A DNA stretch of 64,000 nt, from assembly GCA_963747535.1 (NCBI GenBank), contig CAVVFX010000006.1, positions 496,001 through 560,000 on the forward strand, given 5' to 3'. This document shows, piece after piece, positions 61,137 to 64,000 of the stretch (its first letter is position 1; each line of letters starts with the position of its first letter). The notes under the pieces are model-generated. The model was not told where the DNA came from. It ran no database searches and worked only from the letters and a program-made list of their open reading frames with translations. The position numbers were made by a program, and so were the translations under genes. This stretch comes from CAVVFX01 sp963747535. GTDB lineage: Bacteria; Acidobacteriota; Terriglobia; Bryobacterales; Bryobacteraceae.

Positions 61137-62186
61137 ATGCGCATTCCGGCTGTACTCTGGCTCTGCTGGTGGTTGCTGCCGGCTTCTTCTTTGGCCAAAA
61201 GCTATACTGCCGAGAAAATTCTCAATCACGGTGTCCCGATTGTCCGTCTAACCGATGCTGCTCATGGCGTCGAAGTCTCAATCCTGCCCTCTGCCGGCAA
61301 TCGGGCGTATGAGATGAAAGTACACGGGAAGAATATTCTCTACTTCCCGTACGATGACATCGCCAGCTATCAGGAGAAACCGAGGCTGGGCGGGATTCCG
61401 TTCCTGGCGCCGTGGGCGGACCTGCTGGACGAACAGGCTTTTTATGCAAACGGCAAAAGATACGCGTTTAATATGGGTCTCGGAAACGTCCATGGCGAGA
61501 GGCCGATACATGGGCTGCTCACCAATTCACCCCTCTGGGAGGTGACGGAGGTAGCGGCAGATTCCCGGTCTGCGCACGTTTCGAGCCGGCTGGCATTCTG
61601 GAAATATCCGGATCTGATGGCCCAATGGCCCTTTGCTCATGAATACGAGATGACCTACAATTTGGCTGATGGTGTCCTGGAGGTGAAGACTACCATAACC
61701 AATTTGAGTGCGGATCCAATGCCGGTAGTAATCGGTTTTCACTCTTTCTACCGGATTCCTGACATCCCGCGCGATGAATGGGTGGCGCATCTTTCCGCCC
61801 GCGTGCACGTAGTGGCGGACGAGCACCAGATTCCGACCGGCGAAATGCGCCCACTTGACATACCCAATCCACTGCCCCTCCGGGGCCAAACTTTGGATGA
61901 TGGTTTCACTGACCTGGAGCGGGATGCGGAGGGCCGCGCGCACTTCTCGATTGAAGCGGGCGGCAAAACGGTGGAGACCTTGTTTGGGCCCAAATATCGC
62001 GTCGCGACCATTTGGTTGCCTGCTCCGCCACCCGGAGAAACCCGGGAGTTCATCTGTTTTGAGCCCTTGGCGGCGATCATCAGTGGAGTGAACCTGGCGC
62101 AGAAGGGCAAGTATGCAGAGTTGCAGACGGTACCCGCCGGTGGAAAGTGGACAGAGAGTTTCTGGATACGGGCTAGTGGAATCTGA
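61137..62186 (+). CDS. Secreted aldose 1-epimerase
   Basis: The 349-residue protein has a signal peptide (about 1-20) and the galactose mutarotase fold, which turns alpha into beta aldoses. Typical segments are VEVSILPSAGNRAYEMKVHG near 43 and GERPIHGLLTNSPLW near 121 with the catalytic-region His; VIGFHSFYRIPDIPRD near 200 gives a later conserved His. It begins 37 bases after the D-threonine-aldolase-like gene and ends 24 bases before the PQQ dehydrogenase. Epimerising a sugar just before PQQ oxidation is a sensible order, since such dehydrogenases act on beta-aldopyranoses. Confidence 0.88.
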   Translation: MRIPAVLWLCWWLLPASSLAKSYTAEKILNHGVPIVRLTDAAHGVEVSILPSAGNRAYEMKVHGKNILYFPYDDIASYQEKPRLGGIPFLAPWADLLDEQAFYANGKRYAFNMGLGNVHGERPIHGLLTNSPLWEVTEVAADSRSAHVSSRLAFWKYPDLMAQWPFAHEYEMTYNLADGVLEVKTTITNLSADPMPVVIGFHSFYRIPDIPRDEWVAHLSARVHVVADEHQIPTGEMRPLDIPNPLPLRGQTLDDGFTDLERDAEGRAHFSIEAGGKTVETLFGPKYRVATIWLPAPPPGETREFICFEPLAAIISGVNLAQKGKYAELQTVPAGGKWTESFWIRASGI

Positions 62187-62210
62187 CCCTTTGCGATCTG
62201 CTCTCGAAAA

Positions 62211-64000
62211 ATGATGCGAACGCGCACCCTCGGACTTCTTGTAGTTGTGTTTCCCGTGTGGGCAGCGGCCCAAGCGCCTGATGCAGGACGGCGGGCCTAT
62301 CGTGCACATTGTGTCGGATGCCACGGCGACGATGGAACCGGCGGGGGACACGGCCCCGACATCATAAATCTACGCCGGCCGCGAGGTGTCTCAATCACTG
62401 CGGTGCGCGAGATCATTCTCAAAGGGATTCCCGAGGCAGGCATGCCGGCATTCCAGGTTCCGGCTGAGCAAGCCGAAGCAATTGCCGGTTTTGTCATGTC
62501 ATTGAAGTCCCTGCCTTCCGGGAGCGTGCCTGCGGGACCGGTTGCACCGGGCGACCCTGTTGCCGGACGGCGTTTTTTCATGGGCAAAGGGAACTGCACC
62601 AGTTGTCATATGGTACGGGGCAACGGCGGCGTGCTAGGTCCCGATCTGTCGAATCTTGGGAAAGATCGGACCCCGGACCGAATTGAAGAGGCGCTCTTGA
62701 ATCCAGGCGCCGCGCATTCATCGAGCGGCGGACGGTCGCGGAGTGAAGCGGCGGCGTACCGGGCCGTAAGTGTTCGCCTGCTCAGTGGCCAAACGATCCG
62801 CGGCTTGGCCAAAAACGAGAGCACGTTCGACCTGCAACTGCTGGGAGTGGACGGCAAGCTGTACTTGATTGTGAAGGATCAAGTGGCCGATATAACGCCT
62901 GAAAAATCCCTCATGCCCAAACTGGAGGCCACCGCCGGCGAACGGCGCGATCTGATCGCGTACCTGACTCGCCTGAATTTGGACCCGAACGCTAAGCCCA
63001 CGATGGAGAGCGCCGGAGAGATGGGATCGGGGATTCCGTTTGCCGACGTGGCGTATCCGAAGACGGGCACCTGGCCGACCTATCACGGAAATGAGAACGG
63101 TAACCGCTTCAGTCCGCTCGACCAGGTCAATAGCAGCAACATCGCAAAGCTCGCGCCCAAATGGATCTTCATGGTTGGGGCCCCGGGAGGAGGGGAAGAA
63201 CACAAACGCGGAGTTCCGTCCTGGAGTGGTCTTGAGGGCACACCGGTCATGGTGGATGGCGTCATGTACGTGACTTCCGTGAACGAAGCGTATGCCCTCG
63301 ATGCTCGGAATGGCCGGGAGATCTGGCATTACAGCCGCGCCCGTTCGCAAGGTCTCGCGGGCGACGCGGGCGGTGGGATTAACCGTGGCGTGGCAGTGTT
63401 AGCCGACCGGGTGTTCATGGTCACCGACAACGCCCACCTCATCGCGCTGCACCGCTCCACCGGTCAACTTCTCTGGGACGCCGAGATGGCCGACTCGCGG
63501 CAAAACTATGGAGCGACCAGCGCACCACTGGTGGTCAACGACTTGGTAATTTCAGGTATTTCCGGCGGAGACGAAGGGGTCCGCGGGTTCCTGGATGCCT
63601 ACAAAGCATCCACGGGCGAGCACGTTTGGCGGTTCTGGACGGTTCCCGGGCCGGGTGAGCCGGGGTCGGAGACTTGGCCGGCAGCGAAGGCGATCGAACA
63701 TGGATGCGCGGCGACATGGCTCACCGGCACCTATGATCCGGAGGCTAAGCTTGTCTACTGGCCCACTGGCAATCCTTGTCCCGATTACAATGGGGACCGG
63801 CGTGAGGGCGACAACCTATACTCGTCTTCGATTCTCGCGATCGATCCGAACACGGGGAAACTCCGCTGGTATTACCAATTCAGTCCTCACGAGTTGCACG
63901 ATTGGGACGCGAATGAGACGCCGATGCTGGTCGACGCCAACTTCCATGGCCAACAGCGGAAGTTACTCGTTCAGGCCAACCGCAACGGATTCTTCTACGT
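62211..64000 (+). CDS. PQQ dehydrogenase with N-terminal cytochrome c domains (partial)
   Basis: The frame starts at ATG 62211 (or 62214) and is still open at the window edge, giving 596 residues so far. A signal peptide ends at about residue 20 (WAAAQ). Two c-type heme sites follow, CVGCH near 35 and CTSCH near 130, in two small cytochrome domains (to about 255). From about 285 the eight-bladed PQQ propeller begins (WPTYHGNENGNRFSPLDQV, then GRSRSEAAAYR earlier and LDARNGREIWHYSRA near 363). The reverse order, cytochrome before propeller, differs from soluble quinohemoprotein alcohol dehydrogenases, where the cytochrome is last. It probably oxidises a sugar or alcohol in the periplasm. Conserved parts of the propeller beyond 64000 are missing. 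Confidence 0.88.
   Translation, partial: MMRTRTLGLLVVVFPVWAAAQAPDAGRRAYRAHCVGCHGDDGTGGGHGPDIINLRRPRGVSITAVREIILKGIPEAGMPAFQVPAEQAEAIAGFVMSLKSLPSGSVPAGPVAPGDPVAGRRFFMGKGNCTSCHMVRGNGGVLGPDLSNLGKDRTPDRIEEALLNPGAAHSSSGGRSRSEAAAYRAVSVRLLSGQTIRGLAKNESTFDLQLLGVDGKLYLIVKDQVADITPEKSLMPKLEATAGERRDLIAYLTRLNLDPNAKPTMESAGEMGSGIPFADVAYPKTGTWPTYHGNENGNRFSPLDQVNSSNIAKLAPKWIFMVGAPGGGEEHKRGVPSWSGLEGTPVMVDGVMYVTSVNEAYALDARNGREIWHYSRARSQGLAGDAGGGINRGVAVLADRVFMVTDNAHLIALHRSTGQLLWDAEMADSRQNYGATSAPLVVNDLVISGISGGDEGVRGFLDAYKASTGEHVWRFWTVPGPGEPGSETWPAAKAIEHGCAATWLTGTYDPEAKLVYWPTGNPCPDYNGDRREGDNLYSSSILAIDPNTGKLRWYYQFSPHELHDWDANETPMLVDANFHGQQRKLLVQANRNGFFY

Noticed and set aside
1..64000. CRISPR arrays, tRNA or rRNA genes, transposases and phage genes
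   Set aside because: No regularly spaced direct repeats with unique spacers, no tRNA T-arm signature with a matching acceptor stem, no rRNA segments and no transposase or integrase motifs were seen on either strand.

Overview
The window looks like a chromosomal segment of an Acidobacteriota bacterium of the Solibacter/Bryobacter type. The grounds are a secreted glycoside hydrolase ending in a Solibacter-type C-terminal domain (TIGR03437-like), two large Oar-type TonB-dependent receptors, the PPC / DUF1549-DUF1553 / DUF1501 secreted triad, a PEP-CTERM surface protein, a GC-rich composition and many secreted carbohydrate-active proteins. This is inferred from protein families; no marker-gene search was possible.

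Layout. 0-3 kb: the tail of a truncated gene, a secreted sialate O-acetylesterase and an exported amidohydrolase. 3.2-7.1 kb: a CHASE-GGDEF-EAL protein, then rpmI-rplT and a zapB-like/zapA pair. 7.2-13.4 kb: a secreted hypothetical protein, a LarA-like protein and a GNAT acetyltransferase that diverge from 30 bp, glycolate oxidase subunits GlcE and GlcF, and a TPR-glycosyltransferase. 13.4-16.9 kb: the first TonB receptor. 17.1-19.6 kb: a coupled membrane cassette DUF2157-DUF4401-GDYXXLXY. 19.8-27.5 kb: a GH5-like protein coupled to a PHP-type protein, a hypothetical protein and a GH28 polygalacturonase, with many palindromic repeats between them. 27.8-31.4 kb: rpsA, an HU/IHF gene, a HIT hydrolase and a LuxR-type response regulator. 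32.2-33.5 kb: the PEP-CTERM protein and an A-type iron-sulfur carrier. 33.7-38.2 kb: an arginine cluster on the minus strand, argG-argF-argH-argR, with ArgR operators before argF and a frameshift in argG. 39-46.4 kb: the DUF1501/DUF1553/PPC triad and an esterase-SMP-30 fusion. 46.6-64 kb: an amidohydrolase, a seven-heme cytochrome c, the second TonB receptor, a polysaccharide deacetylase, a gluconolactonase-like protein, a membrane-anchored regulator, a Gfo/Idh oxidoreductase, a tandem DUF1080 protein, a D-threonine-aldolase-like enzyme, an aldose 1-epimerase and a PQQ dehydrogenase that runs off the window.

The right third reads as periplasmic polysaccharide and sugar scavenging: receptor, deacetylase and esterase, sugar oxidation (Gfo/Idh, DUF1080, PQQ dehydrogenase), epimerisation, and cytochromes to take electrons. 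Two of its transcription units (before the TonB receptor at 49.8 kb and before the D-threonine-aldolase-like gene at 59.8 kb) carry the same promoter-proximal motifs and the same structured leader. A third unit (57.0 kb) shares only the operator-like part. This shared leader is the best candidate in the window for an undescribed regulatory system. The second is a family of dispersed palindromes, one copy of which has become part of the signal peptide of a secreted enzyme. No tRNA, rRNA, CRISPR array, insertion sequence or transposase was seen.
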